The notes: generated from the sequence alone by a model not told the origin. Shown: positions 25,801-36,656, counted from the stretch's first letter. The stretch: 64,000 bases of DNA from Dermatophagoides farinae (GCF_024713945.1 NC_134680.1:2008001-2072000); one strand, 5' to 3'. A program made the numbers and translations.

Positions 25801-28800
25801 ATTGTATAAAATTATTCAAATCAAATAAATTTATTATTATTATTATTCATTGAAAATTCATATTTTTCATTATGTTATTGTTGATTAATTTGTTTGGCCA
25901 GCTTAGAATCAATGTGATTTTGTATAAATATAAACATTGAATCGTTACATTAAAATCACATTCACAACACAACTGAATTGAAAGCAAATTTATTAAAACT
26001 ATTGAATCATTTTTTATAAACAAAAGTAAATTTTCTAATCAAAAAAAAAAAAAAACAATGGGTAAACCAGATGAAGATTGGGGATACTTTGGCATGTCAT
26101 TAGATACAATACATGAAGAACCAGAAAAAGAAAAGGAAGAAGAAGAAAAAGACAAAAAAGAAAAAGAAAAAGAAAAAAAAAAGAAAAAAAAAGATGATGA
26201 AGAAAAAGAAGAAGATAAAAATGAAGAACAAGAAGATGATGATGAAGAAGAAGATGAAGAAATTCCTGAACAAAATGATCGACGTTATTTTCCAAGAACT
26301 TTGTTCTCATTTAAAAGTTTTCTGGCATTAAAATTACTCATGGCCATTATTGTTTGTTGGTTTGTTATCATTACTGATTTATTGAAAGTGTTGGCAATTG
26401 TAATCGGTGTTGGATTATTGAGTTATTTTATCATTGTTTTCGTGCATATTACAATCTTCTTTACCCGTATTTATATGTATGGATCGAATATGTCGTTTGG
26501 TTTTCATTGAATGAATTTTTAATCGTGAATGTCACTCATTTTCATATAAATGTTTTTTTTATGTTCGTATTTATTATAAATAAAATTTTATAAATTCTTT
26601 AAAAAATCAAATTTTTAATTCTACTCACCACCCAATGATTCACATACGAATATTGCATCCAAATGTTCATCAACATTGATAATCGGTATATATTGTGTAC
26701 GTTGTTGTTGATATGAAGATTGTTGTTGTTGTTGTTGTTTATTAGGGGCACTTGAATCAATCATAACATTAATTGATTTAATTTCAATCACTTTCAATGG
26801 AAAAAATGATGATAATGATTGCCAACGATGGTGGTTAAATAATGTTTGATAATGATGATTCTTATTATGACTTTGATTCAACAATAATGTTTGTTGTTGA
26901 TAAAGAATTTGTTGTAATTCAAGTTTAAATTGTTCAAATAAATCAATTTCCGTATTGTTTTTATTATTAAGAAATTCTGATGATAATGTTGGTGATGATG
27001 ATTGATGATGAATAATCGATGTAAATGACCAGTAATAGATTGTCAACGTTTTTGGTGGAACTAAATTAAAAATGTGATGAAAAAAAAAGAAATAAGAAAA
27101 CGGAAAAAATCAAAACAAAAAATTTATTATGTTTTTTTTTTGTTATCATCAATTAGAATTGAATGATGAATTAAATTCAATTATGTAGTTCAATAATTAA
27201 TTTTTCATAGTATATCTTTTTATGTTCAAAAAAAAATTACTAACCCAGAAATATACCCTTATTCCAAGCACAAACACAAAAGAGATCAAAAACAAAATAC
27301 AATTGTTTGTTTGTTTGATTTCAAATAGGAAAATAAAATTTTTCATCATAGAACATCAGCAGAAATATTGTTTGAAAGAAACGAGAGAAAAACAAAACAC
27401 TGTTCATTGGGTTTATTATAATTATGGGTTATCATCATCATCATCATTATTATTGTTATTATTTGCAAAAATATTCTAAGCTATAAAAATGAAATAAATG
27501 AGTAAATTCTGTTCATTTTTGTTTCACATTCGTTCTAACCAAACAAACAAGAAAAAAAGGAAGGAAAACGAAAACGAAAACCAACACCATCACCATCATC
27601 ATCATATGAATGGATTTAGATCTGAACAAAAAAAAACAACAAAATAACATCCGTATATAATGATAATGCTAATAATAAAGAAGATTCTCATCATCAACAT
27701 TGGTGATTCCCTGTGATACAAACACACACAATGATTGTGGTTATATGAATGAATAATGATTGTGTGTGTGTGTGTGTGTGATTATGTAGAAAAAGGAAGA
27801 GAACCACCACCACAACCAGCTCAACTGACATTTAAATAATTTTTTTTTCATTCAATGTGTAATGTACTGCTGTTCTATTGTTTTTTTTTTTTTTTTTTTT
27901 TGGTTTCGATTCTCAATCTGGATTTCTCATGCTTTATATCTAAATATATGTTTGTGAATTTGACGATATTTTTAATGTGAATCATAATGATAATGTTGAA
28001 TTCAAACATAAAGATTCTTTATGGTTTCCATCATCAGTATTGACTTGAATGTGGAAAAAAACACATACCATATACATTGAGCTTTACTTTTGAGATAGTT
28101 GTACGGGTCCAACGATAATCAACACGACACCAATAAAGGCCTTGATCTTGTTCCTGTACCGGATCAATAATCAACATAAATGGATTGATTAAAATATTTC
28201 CTGATTGTTGTTGTTGTTGTTGAAAATTGTCAAATATTTTTTTTGTTGTTTGTTCTTGTTGTTGTTGATTACTATAAATAGTATGATGATTAACAACAAA
28301 TTTGGCACGTTCATTATATGGATCCATTAGAAAATGTTTCCATTGATTTGTAATTGGATTCTGTTGTTGTTGATTAGTATTGAATGAATCATTCTGATTA
28401 TTCATCAATGATGATGATGATGATGGCTGTTGCTGTAAACGGGCATCAACACTATAGAATGGTGAACCGGATATATCATCACCATGATACCAAAGTATCA
28501 ATTGTATCATATCTAATGGCTGTGATGATTGTATATTTGTTTGTGACTGTTGTTTTTGCTGCTGCTGTTGCTGTAATAATATTTCAGGTGGTGGATCATC
28601 TTCCGATTCTTGTACAGGTTCTTTATCATCGAAAAATTGATGTCCAGCCAAATGACATGGTAAATGTGCTATACGACCGACAAGTACATTTTGATCAGGA
28701 TATGCTAAATTGGAAAAATAGTGAAAAAGAAAAAAAGTTAATATAATCAATACATAGAATGGAAATAAAGTGGACAAATTTCAATTTTGTAACACTGATC

Positions 28801-31158
28801 ATAACATGGATAATGATTGACACTAAGTAAAATTTTCATTTTTTTCTTTTAAATCGATAAAAACGTTCGATAATGATAATTCATGAATAAACAGCAGAAA
28901 AAAATCATCTAAATTGAAAAGTTTTCTTGTTTGAGCCCGTTTGTTCACCAGCAGCACATCCTCATTGAATCAAACAGATAACACAACAATCCGACCGGAT
29001 ACTCACCCACCACTAAATGGATGAAATGAAATGTGAACAAGCTATTTTCGAGAATTTGTTTTCGAAAACAAAAAAAAAAAATTCTATAAAGACAATTTCC
29101 AAAACGGAAAACAAAATAAACACCAATGGAACAAAAGATGAGAAATGTGAAAAAATATTAATTTAATACGATATAAATGAAATAATAAATTAGAATTTTT
29201 AATTCATTTCATTTCATCACCATTTCACGATTTGATTTGGCCGATTTCCTTCGTCGCCTTTTGTTTTTTTCTCTATCTGGCTATAGGACACACACACACA
29301 CACACATGATAAGCAAATTTTCATCAATTTTAGAATTGAAAATCAAATTGAATTTATATTGTTTGTGTTATTGTCATATGAATCTTGCGAAATACGATTT
29401 GCATTGTTGTTGTTGTTGTTGCTGCCGCTGTTGTCATCATTCATAAATCTATTATATGAGATTAAATGAAATTGGAAATTACAATTTTCTACAATTTGAT
29501 GGTTGATTATGATGATGATGACATGATATTGTTCAATTTTTATTCAATGTTTCGATCAACATAAAACGAAAAAAACTCGGATAAATAGACTTTGAAATTG
29601 AAACCATCCAATATGCCGGAACATAGATAATCGAAAAATTGATTCATAAAAAAACAAGATTTTTTTCAGATGAAAAAAAAGGAGAGAAAATTGAAACACC
29701 AACCAGAATTTTTTTCCTATGAATTTCAACATTGGACATTCAATGTCTATTCAAATATGATGTTGATGGTGATGACAACCAAAACACAGAACATGTTATA
29801 TTATTCATTTGTGGAATTTGAAATGTCATTTAAATGGGTCTTTTTTTCAGAATAGAGGTGAATTTCATTGTTAACATATTGCTCTATTTGTATTAGGAAT
29901 GGCAAATCTTTTTTTCAAAAAATTCAAGAATTTTTTTTCTTCCTCTCATTTTCAATATAGAATCTTTAGCTTTTGACATGAATCGTGATATCATGATCAT
30001 CATCTTTTTGATAAACGATAAGATTTTGAACTCGGGATTCTTTTTCAAAAGAAAAAAAAGAACTTTAAGCAATGTATTGCAAAAATTCTGGAGAATTTTT
30101 TTTTTTTGAAGTGCTCGTTTTTCTTTCTTTCATCAGAATTATCAATAGAAACATTGAACTCGATGATGATAAAAAGACGGCAAATCATTTCCTGGAAAAA
30201 CAGATTATTATAGAAAACGAAAACTTTTTGCTTAAATTTTCGTAACAGTAAAAGATTCGTCTGCATCGTCGAATTCGTGACCAAGCGAGACCTGAGTAAT
30301 TAGTCAACAAAATTAAAATTAATGAAAATGTAAAAAAATAGATCGAACAAAATGAAAACATTTGTTTCAACAAAAAAAAAGAACGAAAATTTCGTTTATT
30401 TCAACACACAAACACACGAGTGAAGCACGCCGAAATATTGATGGAATCATGCATTTGTGTATGTGTGTGTGGGTGTACCAGCGGAAACATTTTGTGCTTA
30501 TTAAAAAGTTTTTTCCCGTTTTTTTTTGCTTTCTCATGGAATTCCAGTGCCGAAACAAACAAACGAAAAAAAAAACGAAAACACAATCCAAAAACCCAAA
30601 GAAATTTCGACAGTTTGACTTGAATATTTTATTTTCTTCATTGGACATTCAAAAGTTTTTTCTTTTCTTTTCTCAAATGCAATGCCATTTATCAATTGTC
30701 AAATTTACATTTGACAAATTTATTCTCTGTTTTGTTTCATTCATATTTTTCTGTTTTTTTTCATTGAATAAAATGAAATGAAATAAAACAGCCATCGTTG
30801 GACACTTACTTTTATGTTCAGGTTTTGGTGCTAATGTCGTCGTCTTTGTCGTCGTTGTCATCGTGGATGGTATCGTTGATGGCAACAATAGTATCGATGG
30901 TAGTTTTTGTTGTTGTTGTGAAAAAAATCGTGATGGATTCATTGATGATGATGATGATGATGATGATGATGAGATCAATTGTTTTGCATCACAGTATCCT
31001 AATTAGATTCAAAACAAATAAATAAACAGAGAATGAGAATTTTTGTTTGAAAGAAATTGCCAATTGAAAAAAAAGAATAATTTAATTAAATTACCATATT
31101 GGAATGAATAATCAATAAACACAATTGTAAATGATAAAAATATTAATAAATTTTTCAT
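5740..31158 (-). CDS. Sidestep-family immunoglobulin superfamily receptor (13 coding exons)
   Basis: Thirteen exons with GT..AG junctions join without a frame break (5,652 nt, about 1,883 residues). Order: signal peptide (MKNLLIFLSF, residues 1-22); Ser/Thr/Gln stalk (to 84); Ig1 (85-296) with the Sidestep signature ILWYHGDDISGSPFYSVDAR and GLYWCRVDYRW; Ig2 (about 297-576); Ig3 (577-865); Ig4 (866-1053); Ig5 (about 1060-1240); FN3-like region (from HPVTNCT to GFSDQ); acidic linker; membrane span about 1596-1622 followed by YRRKRNK; cytoplasmic tail of about 260 residues ending SISEV. Drosophila Sidestep (five Ig, one FN3, one span) is a ligand on muscle that guides motor axons through Beaten path receptors, so a neural guidance or adhesion role is inferred here. 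It is about twice the usual length because of Gln/Asn/His/Ser/Asp insertions. Nearly all introns are phase 1, as expected for Ig modules. An upstream in-frame ATG at 31308 would add 50 His-rich residues; I prefer 31158 because it starts a clean signal peptide. Confidence 0.88.
6380..7154 (-). CDS. Sidestep-like gene, coding exon 12 (acidic linker, membrane span)
   Basis: Encodes a long Asp/His/Ser-rich extracellular linker (DDWPDMNSFDYPEYDD) and the single membrane span (FVLIIIIIFTIVLIAF...IGLCLY). A basic stop-transfer stretch RRKRNKL, a Gln run and an acidic cytoplasmic start follow. The 62 bp intron after it is spliced at GTAAAG. Confidence 0.9.
7240..8378 (-). CDS. Sidestep-like gene, coding exon 11 (Ig5 and FN3-like region)
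   Basis: Largest exon (1,139 nt). Ig5 has NLFCQVDA, RLWIYWQLPN and IDFGLYQCWAENIFGSNRYEPCLFNL. The FN3-like part has HPVTNCTTTFLIASLLSIRC and ends with LRANSVYEAIIYVSNDFGFSDQ. Low-complexity Ser, Asp/Asn and Gln insertions enlarge both. The donor GTAAGT follows 7240 in phase 0. Confidence 0.92.
8379..11982. other. Sidestep-like intron 10 (3.6 kb)
   Basis: No exon or nested gene is visible on either strand. It is AT-rich with (ATC)n, T and A tracts, a (CA)n at 11080-11094, a 10 bp-arm inverted repeat near 9498-9523 and one less AT-rich patch at about 8783-8876. Confidence 0.6.
11983..12144 (-). CDS. Sidestep-like gene, coding exon 10 (Ig4, second half)
   Basis: Encodes YQLLDKNRTLLID, nine consecutive Gly, then KHEGKYQCSAYNKLGRGDSSELIISVL, a textbook Ig C-terminal half. 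It is flanked by an 88 bp intron and a 3.6 kb intron. The Gly run sits in an Ig4 loop. Confidence 0.9.
12233..12634 (-). CDS. Sidestep-like gene, coding exon 9 (Ig4, first half)
   Basis: Starts YLPNITIDIMEIYDG, carries Met, His, Asn and Thr runs, then NRIKLRCIIDSNPEPYRIRWLLNHRD with the first Cys and the Trp of Ig4. The donor is GTAAGA. Confidence 0.86.
12635..13830. other. Sidestep-like intron 8 (1.2 kb)
   Basis: No gene is seen. It contains (CAA)n at 12664-12685, A-rich tracts and a (GT)n at 13150-13173. Confidence 0.6.
13831..14061 (-). CDS. Sidestep-like gene, coding exon 8 (linker to Ig4)
   Basis: Encodes DNSSDGDIDNN, an Asp run, then NYRFNFYVYDQITLTVE, the final strand of Ig3. It is bounded by ATTATAG and GTAAGT and keeps the phase of both neighbours. 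The content is low-complexity, so the call relies on splice logic. Confidence 0.75.
14139..14626 (-). CDS. Sidestep-like gene, coding exon 7 (Ig3, second half with insertion)
   Basis: Encodes SEIIFDTNMTTKSQVHFQLQ then NGRQLTCIALRLRN, the second Ig3 Cys, followed by about 120 residues of Gln-, Asn- and Lys-rich linker. The frame runs through without stops to a GTAAAT donor. Confidence 0.83.
15018..15165 (-). CDS. Sidestep-like gene, coding exon 6 (Ig3, first half)
   Basis: Encodes NPTKAQIVDVRRDGMTIGS, then MVHATCLTWGSKPPAKIFWF and HDRPLSDI. The first Cys and the core Trp of Ig3 are present. It is flanked by a 66 bp intron and a 391 bp intron. Confidence 0.87.
15232..15639 (-). CDS. Sidestep-like gene, coding exon 5 (Ig2, second half)
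   Basis: Joins exon 4 in phase to give GGNPSPTIHWYWNNRRLDT, the typical Ig core Trp region, and continues to RMDQGTIIRCQSTNSPQVPQS with the second Cys, then FKINVN. Acceptor GCTAG, donor GTATGT. Confidence 0.88.
25923..25930 (+). promoter_or_regulatory. TATA box of the nested intronic gene
   Basis: TATAAATA lies about 130 bp before the ATG at 26058, on the same strand and with no other candidate gene nearby. This predicts a transcription start near 25955. Confidence 0.55.
26058..26510 (+). CDS. Nested intronless gene: charged N-terminus, hydrophobic membrane C-terminus
   Basis: 150 residues on one exon, transcribed opposite to the host Sidestep-like gene. Residues 1-20 (MGKPDEDWGYFGMSLDTIHE) are normal sequence; 21-70 are almost only Glu, Lys and Asp; 71-80 are QNDRRYFPR-like. 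Residues 84-136 form one or two membrane spans (LLMAIIVCWFVII and VLAIVIGVGLLSYFIIVFVH), followed by a short tail MYGSNMSFGFH. ATG context is AACAATGG. A TATA box (25923-25930) and AATAAA (26579-26584) frame it as an independent unit that ends within about 50 bp of exon 4 of the host gene. I do not recognise the family. The hydrophobic half plus the flanking promoter and poly(A) signals are the reasons for calling it real. Confidence 0.72.
   Translation: MGKPDEDWGYFGMSLDTIHEEPEKEKEEEEKDKKEKEKEKKKKKKDDEEKEEDKNEEQEDDDEEEDEEIPEQNDRRYFPRTLFSFKSFLALKLLMAIIVCWFVIITDLLKVLAIVIGVGLLSYFIIVFVHITIFFTRIYMYGSNMSFGFH
26579..26584 (+). terminator. Polyadenylation signal of the nested gene
   Basis: AATAAA 69 bp after the stop codon at 26510. 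Cleavage 10-30 nt later would fall almost at the exon 4/intron 4 border (26628/26629) of the opposite-strand Sidestep-like gene. Confidence 0.6.
26629..27060 (-). CDS. Sidestep-like gene, coding exon 4 (Ig2, first half)
   Basis: Starts VPPKTLTIYYW after an ATTTAG acceptor, as at Sidestep Ig1/Ig2 borders, and ends IFVCESLGG at donor GTGAGT. VCES carries the first Ig2 Cys; a long Gln/Asn/His insertion precedes it. The other half of the domain is 11 kb away in exon 5. Confidence 0.85.
27061..28068. other. Sidestep-like intron 3 (1.0 kb)
   Basis: No gene is seen. Contains (CA)n/(GT)n around 27720-27780 and a 22 nt T tract near 27880-27901. Confidence 0.6.
28069..28704 (-). CDS. Sidestep-like gene, coding exon 3 (Ig domain 1)
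   Basis: Encodes YPDQNVLVGRIAHLPCHL ... LILWYHGDDISGSPFYSVDAR ... QWKHFLMDPYNERAKF ... DPVQEQDQGLYWCRVDYRW ... KVKLNVY. The two Ig Cys are in LPC and YWC. Three poly-Gln insertions interrupt the domain loops. The donor GTATGT follows 28069. This exon is the strongest evidence for the family. Confidence 0.92.
28705..30809. other. Sidestep-like intron 2 (2.1 kb)
   Basis: No exon or nested gene is visible; (CA)n at 29290-29306 and a (GTT)n tract at 29405-29421. Small frames here are A/T-run products. Confidence 0.6.
30810..30998 (-). CDS. Sidestep-like gene, coding exon 2 (Ser/Thr/Gln stalk)
   Basis: Acceptor ATTAG before 30998 and donor GTAAGT after 30810. Encodes YCDAKQLI, a run of ten Ser, then Gln- and Thr-rich sequence ending APKPEHK. 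This low-complexity, probably O-glycosylatable segment sits between signal peptide and Ig1. Confidence 0.75.
31095..31158 (-). CDS. Sidestep-like gene, coding exon 1 (signal peptide)
   Basis: Encodes MKNLLIFLSF through FQYG and ends at a GTAATT donor (31094-31093). The 96 bp intron that follows is short. The same frame is open upstream to ATG 31308 (a His-rich stretch), so the true start could be further 5'. Confidence 0.75.
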
Positions 31159-33373
31159 TTGTATTAGAAATAAGGCCACATTTTTCCTGGAATGATTTCG
31201 ATGTCGATGACGATGATGATGTTGATGATGATTGTGATGATGAAAATCTTGGGCTGAAATGATAACAGTATTTATGACGGGCATGAGCGTGGACATCATC
31301 ATAATCAATTTATTCGAATAGACTGATTGAAATTATGTTTGTCATTCGATTAATCTGGATGAGAAAGCGAAAAGAAATAATTTCCGAAAAAATGAAAATG
31401 AAAATTCGCAAACATAATTGACGATTTGATTTCTTGGAACAATGTTCATACTAATGTATGTGTCGGCGCATTGGTGGTTGATTCGATTCGAGAATTTTTC
31501 GTAATTTTTCTTATTAGTTATTCGAAGGTTTTTTTGATTTATTAATAAAACATGAATCATATCATATCAATTGAGTATGGTTCTAATCGAAACCAACTAT
31601 CAAAACCGAAAAAACATTCACACGCATTCATTCACACAGATACAATTTGAATGAAAAAGATGATAGATGGAAAAAAAATTGGACATCACCACACAAACAA
31701 CACAATTCTATATGGTTTTTTTCTCCAAAACGATGATCATGATGAATGTTTTGATGGTTATTTTTTGTGGGAATTTGGCACACAACAAAAATGAAACATA
31801 GAAAAAAAAAGAATTTGATGAAATTTTTTATTTATGGTTGTTTTTTATTGCTAACGTTTGTTTCTAAATTGATAATCACAGTAAATGAATTTACACGATT
31901 TTGTTGTTGTTGATGATGATGGAAAAAATCACAAAAAAACACACACACACACACACACAATTTGTGGAATCTTGATTCGACTTTCTGAGCCACAAAACAA
32001 ACAAATCATTTCAACAATTTTTTTTTACTTTCACAAAATAAATTGAGACTAAATTATTCATAAATGATGTTATGCTGTGATGATGAAACTAAATTCAAGG
32101 AAATTTATATTTCATAATATTTATCTGGTTGTTGTCATCAATCAATCAATTATTTATTATGCTTATGAATTTTGAAATTTAAGTTTATTTTTTTTTTGTT
32201 TGACAACGATAATGATGTTCGGTGCTTGATGGTTTTCGAATATGTTTGTTATTTTGTCAATCAAATTCGATTAATTGACTGCCAAATTATTGATGATTTT
32301 TGTTGTTGTTGTTGTTGTTGTCCATCCCCATAAACATTTCCATTCAATTTGATTTGGTGGATTTTAATCGTTGATCTGACCTATATTTAAATGAAACAAT
32401 GAAACAGGAAAAAAAACAGATGAAAAATCAATCAATAATAGTAGACATTAATGTCACAAATTATAATTGAAAAATTTCTAATACGATTCTTCGATACAGA
32501 ATTGAATTAAAACATGGAAAAAAATTTCGTTTTTTTTCCTATATCTGTTGGAATGGAAATTTTGGAAAAAAACCAACGATGCCTAGTAGTTGTCCATTGA
32601 CCATTATCTAGACATCTTAGATTAATGAATGAATCAATGAATCATATGCGACAAAAACTGTGTGTGTGTGTGTCTGTGATGGAAAAAGATGAAATTTTTT
32701 TTTCAGACAATCTAAAAATGATCTATTGCAGTGTAACCCGAAACATAATTCTCTCACTGTGAAATATCATTTTCGAATCATCCATTCACCACCACCACCA
32801 CCACCACCATCGACAACAACAAACCATATATGGCCATTCATTCATTCATTTTATGAGGTCAGAATATATATCCAATATATGGCAATATGGTGTGGATTCA
32901 CTTTCATTTCATCCAATATCGAATTCTTCTTCTTTTTTTTTTTGCTAACAAAAAAAAAGTTCAGTTCATTGTTTGAGTTGGTTATTGCCATTATCATCAT
33001 CATCATCATCATCACAAATGACAATAATGTTCGCACACACAATTCATTCGAATTATTATAACTGATGTGATATCATCATCATCATTGTAAGCGATCCATA
33101 TCGTTCCATCATCATCATCATCAACAGTAGTTGCAGCAAACGATGATAATCATAATAGCGAGATCAAAAAACATACATTTTTCTATAGTGGGTGGAAAAA
33201 AATGTATACGTAGACGATAAAGAATAAAAGAAGTATGATCAACGACAACATCAACAACAACAACAACAAAAAGTTAACATTGATGATGAAAATTATAATT
33301 TCATATATTTTCATAAGATTCATTCTAATACAGAACATTCAATAGATTTTGTATTTCAATTCAATTCTGAGAT

Positions 33374-33410
33374 TCATTTATTCAGTTTTGACTCAAAACT
33401 GAATAAATGA
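33374..33410. repeat. 37 bp perfect palindrome centred on TGACTCA
   Basis: Arms of 18 bp (33374-33391 and 33393-33410) are exact reverse complements around a single central C at 33392. The centre reads TTTTGACTCAAAA, so TGACTCA (33389-33395) is an AP-1 (Jun/Fos bZIP) type site. It lies about 2.2 kb upstream of the Sidestep-like start codon. Confidence 0.8.
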
Positions 33411-36400
33411 CCTCAAATGATGTCAAAGTTGAATGGTTGAATCAATAGGATTTTTTTCCCATCAAAAAAGTTTCAGAAAATTATTATCATCATTATTATG
33501 GTAATTCATCACATTCATATTGATTGATGACATCGATCATATACAAATGTGATCAAAACATATTGATAATAATTTCATCGATTCAAAGGTGTTCATCATA
33601 TAAATACTTTCATTCTTTCATCTTGGTGTTTTGCTTACTGTTGTGTATGATGATGGAATAAAACGGAAATAATGTTATCAACAACAACAGCAACAACAAC
33701 AAAAAATGGATAAAATTGACTTTGATGTATGGTCTTTATATAAATATAAATATATAAAAAAAACATGGGAATTTCCGGTTCATTTTTTTTTGCTTGATTC
33801 TTCACTTGACTTTACCGTTTCATTCATCATATTTTCTGGCAACATAAAAAAAATGAATGAATGAATGAATCAACTATTTTCGAGAAAAGAAATTCATTCG
33901 GGTACATCAAAATAAAATTTTTTAAGAAAAAAAACAAGTCAAACCATCAGGCCATTTATTCACAGAAAACATATTACGAAACCTTGCTCCAAATCAAATC
34001 TACCTTTAACCTTGGTCCAGGAAATCTTTTCGTGAAATTTATCCATGAAAAGATTATTATCGTAGAAAGTAAATGAAAAGTTTTTTTTTTAATTTACAAT
34101 GAATATATATCATATATATATGTTAAAATGAGATTATAATCTAGTCACATAAAGTCCATATATATATATTGTTATTATTATTGTAAAAAAAAGTTGTTTT
34201 TGTGTAGGTTACTCTCTTTCTTTCTTTCTTTCACATATACAAACACACATTAAGAATTAGATAAAAATTATAAAGATGAAAAACTTGATTTTTATAGAGA
34301 TGAGAGAAAGAGTGAGAGAGAAAGAGAGAGAGAGATTCATGTTTAGTTCACTGAACAATCATTGGTCTTAACACTATATATATGTATACATATGAACAAT
34401 GATGAAAATCTACTTTGATGATGATGATGATGATAATAATGTTTAAGGATACATTATTCTCTATCAAGGTTTAAATCGAATGGAATTAAAAGCAAATGAA
34501 TAAAGTAAAAGTAAAAGTTTACATTGAATAAAATGAATGACGTTGGATCACGAAATGAAACGATGATGATCGTTCTTGAATCAACTTTGAAGTTTTATTT
34601 TTTTTCGCTTTACTTTTTTCTTCTTCGGATACTTGTTACAACATCAACATCAACATTGACGATAACGACAACGTCTTCAATGTCCAATGTGTGTCTGAAT
34701 GTTTCATATACACATTCATAAATAACTTCAATGGATTCTAACTTTCTCGTCCATTATTACTGTATTATTACTTCCTGATTTTTTTTTCGTAATTCTTTGA
34801 ATTCTGTAACAACCACCAACATAACAGAGTATCAGCATGGGAAAATGGACACTAGATCATTTATTGATGATGATGATGATGATGATGATGAAAGTCATTC
34901 TTCACCATCTGATGATCAAAACACAAGAAAATAAAGATTTGGTCATATAAAAATATGTTATTCAATGATCACTACTAGAAAGAATATTCAATTGGTAAAG
35001 TCGTTTGTTAGTTTTTTCTACTTTACTTTCGTTCAATCTCATTCACTAAACAAGAGATATTAGAGTACATGATGATGACAGTGTAAATATAATAATCTTC
35101 TTAAAATCTCGCCATGTGTGTGTGTGTGTGTGTGTGTATGTGCGAATATTCTTATGGGACCCGGCAGTTTTTTTTCCTGATCATTTTTCCAAATTCATAG
35201 TTTGAATGAATAAATGAATGTGAAAAAGTTTCTTACTAATCAACTTTGCTGTCGATGATGATGATGATGGAATTATTCATACGGTTAATTAATATGATTG
35301 TCTGTGTGTGTGTGTTTGTGTGATTAATATAGAACAGAATAGAACAAGATGGAAAAAATACTTTTCACTTGCAGAGTGCAGTATTATCTTGGTTCCTGAA
35401 TAACCAATGTATATAACCCGTGTATTTTGGTTGGAAAAACACATTATATTCAATTAGATTCGATACTAATTTTCTGTGTTATTATTTGTTATATCATTTA
35501 TATTGCGACATCCAAAACGTTGACCCGAAAAAGAAATCTTTGGTTTTTCCTCTTATTTTTTTTCTATTTTCTCGATTTGTTCGATGATTTTCAATATTGA
35601 TAATTAAATCTTAGGCGACAAGTTTTTTTCTTTCGCTTTTTTTTGTTGGTAACATCAAATGTCTTACACGTCTAATCAAACACATATAGTTTTCGGGATT
35701 TCTTTTTCTTCATTAATTCTGAGATTTTTTTTTTCAATGCTTTTTTTTCGTTTTTAGTGGGCTGAACCTAGAGGCTATTTTTTCATGTTAGGCTTGTTAC
35801 TACCGATGATGATGGTGAATGGCTGGTCATCTGAATCTAATAACAACAACATTTCATGTCTCTCACTCACTATGTGTGTATGTGTGTGTCATATTATCTA
35901 TATTAGATTCTAGACAGATATAAGAATCGTAAATTACTATATATGTCCAATATTCGTGATTATCATCCAATTCAATTATTATTATTATTATTATACAACA
36001 ACACAGATATAAATATATTTGATTTCAATTCAACTATTGATAATAATAACATATATATATTCACATACATTGTATACATTGAATGGGTTGACCTTGTTGT
36101 TTTTTTTATCTCTATGTTGCTAATAATAATAATAATAATAGAAATAATCACATCGTAGAAAAATTTGTCCAATAATAACTGTCAATTGAAAACAGTAACT
36201 TTTTTTTGGATAAATAAATTATAATAATAGTCAAAGTATTTCATAGATTAGATTTTTTTTGCTTTTTCATTCAAAAAAAAAAAAAAATTGTATGGCATCA
36301 TCATCATCATCATTATTATTATTATTAGCATCTTGCAAAATATTGTTGATTGAAATGCCATTGTTGTAGCTGATATTGTTTTTTTTTTTTTTTTTTTTTG

Positions 36401-36624
36401 TTAATCATATCGAGTGCTTCATTGAAATGAAAATAGATACCATATATTCGTCATGTTTCATTTCATCATTATATATCGTATATATTAGTTTTTACATTGC
36501 TTTCAAATTAGCAATTTTTTTTTCGGGTTAATTTTCATTGGATCCTTTAGTTATTCATATGATTTTGATGATGATGATCATGATGGAATTCCATATATGA
36601 ATCTCTACAAGCATCATTTACATT

Positions 36625-36626
<2 letters not shown>

Positions 36627-36652
<26 letters not shown>
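36627..36652. repeat. (CA)n microsatellite
   Basis: About 13 uninterrupted CA units in the gene desert. Confidence 0.9.

Positions 36653-36656
<4 letters not shown>

Larger units (their letters stand above)
15640..26628. other. Sidestep-like intron 4 (11 kb) hosting a nested gene
   Basis: Long intron splitting the Ig2 domain. Apart from the nested plus-strand gene at 26058-26510, only repeats are visible: (GA)n at 18197-18221, (CA)n at 19562-19585, (AG)n at 19776-19821, several (GTT)n/(CAA)n tracts, (GT)n at 25499-25522, and an 8 bp-arm inverted repeat at 22579-22600 (CATGACAT/ATGTCATG). Frames across these are short and compositionally simple. Confidence 0.65.

Noticed and set aside
28705-28777. 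Hydrophobic signal-like stretch in frame directly before Ig1 (LIILTFFLFHYFSNLA then YPDQ)
   Set aside because: No in-frame ATG: the open stretch upstream starts only with TTG and is preceded by a stop. It coincides with the polypyrimidine tract and AG acceptor of exon 3, and exon 2 splices to it in phase.
31009-31308. Longer N-terminus of the Sidestep-like protein from ATG 31308
   Set aside because: It would put a His-rich 50-residue segment before the signal peptide; the ATG at 31158 gives a proper signal peptide. Kept only as an alternative.
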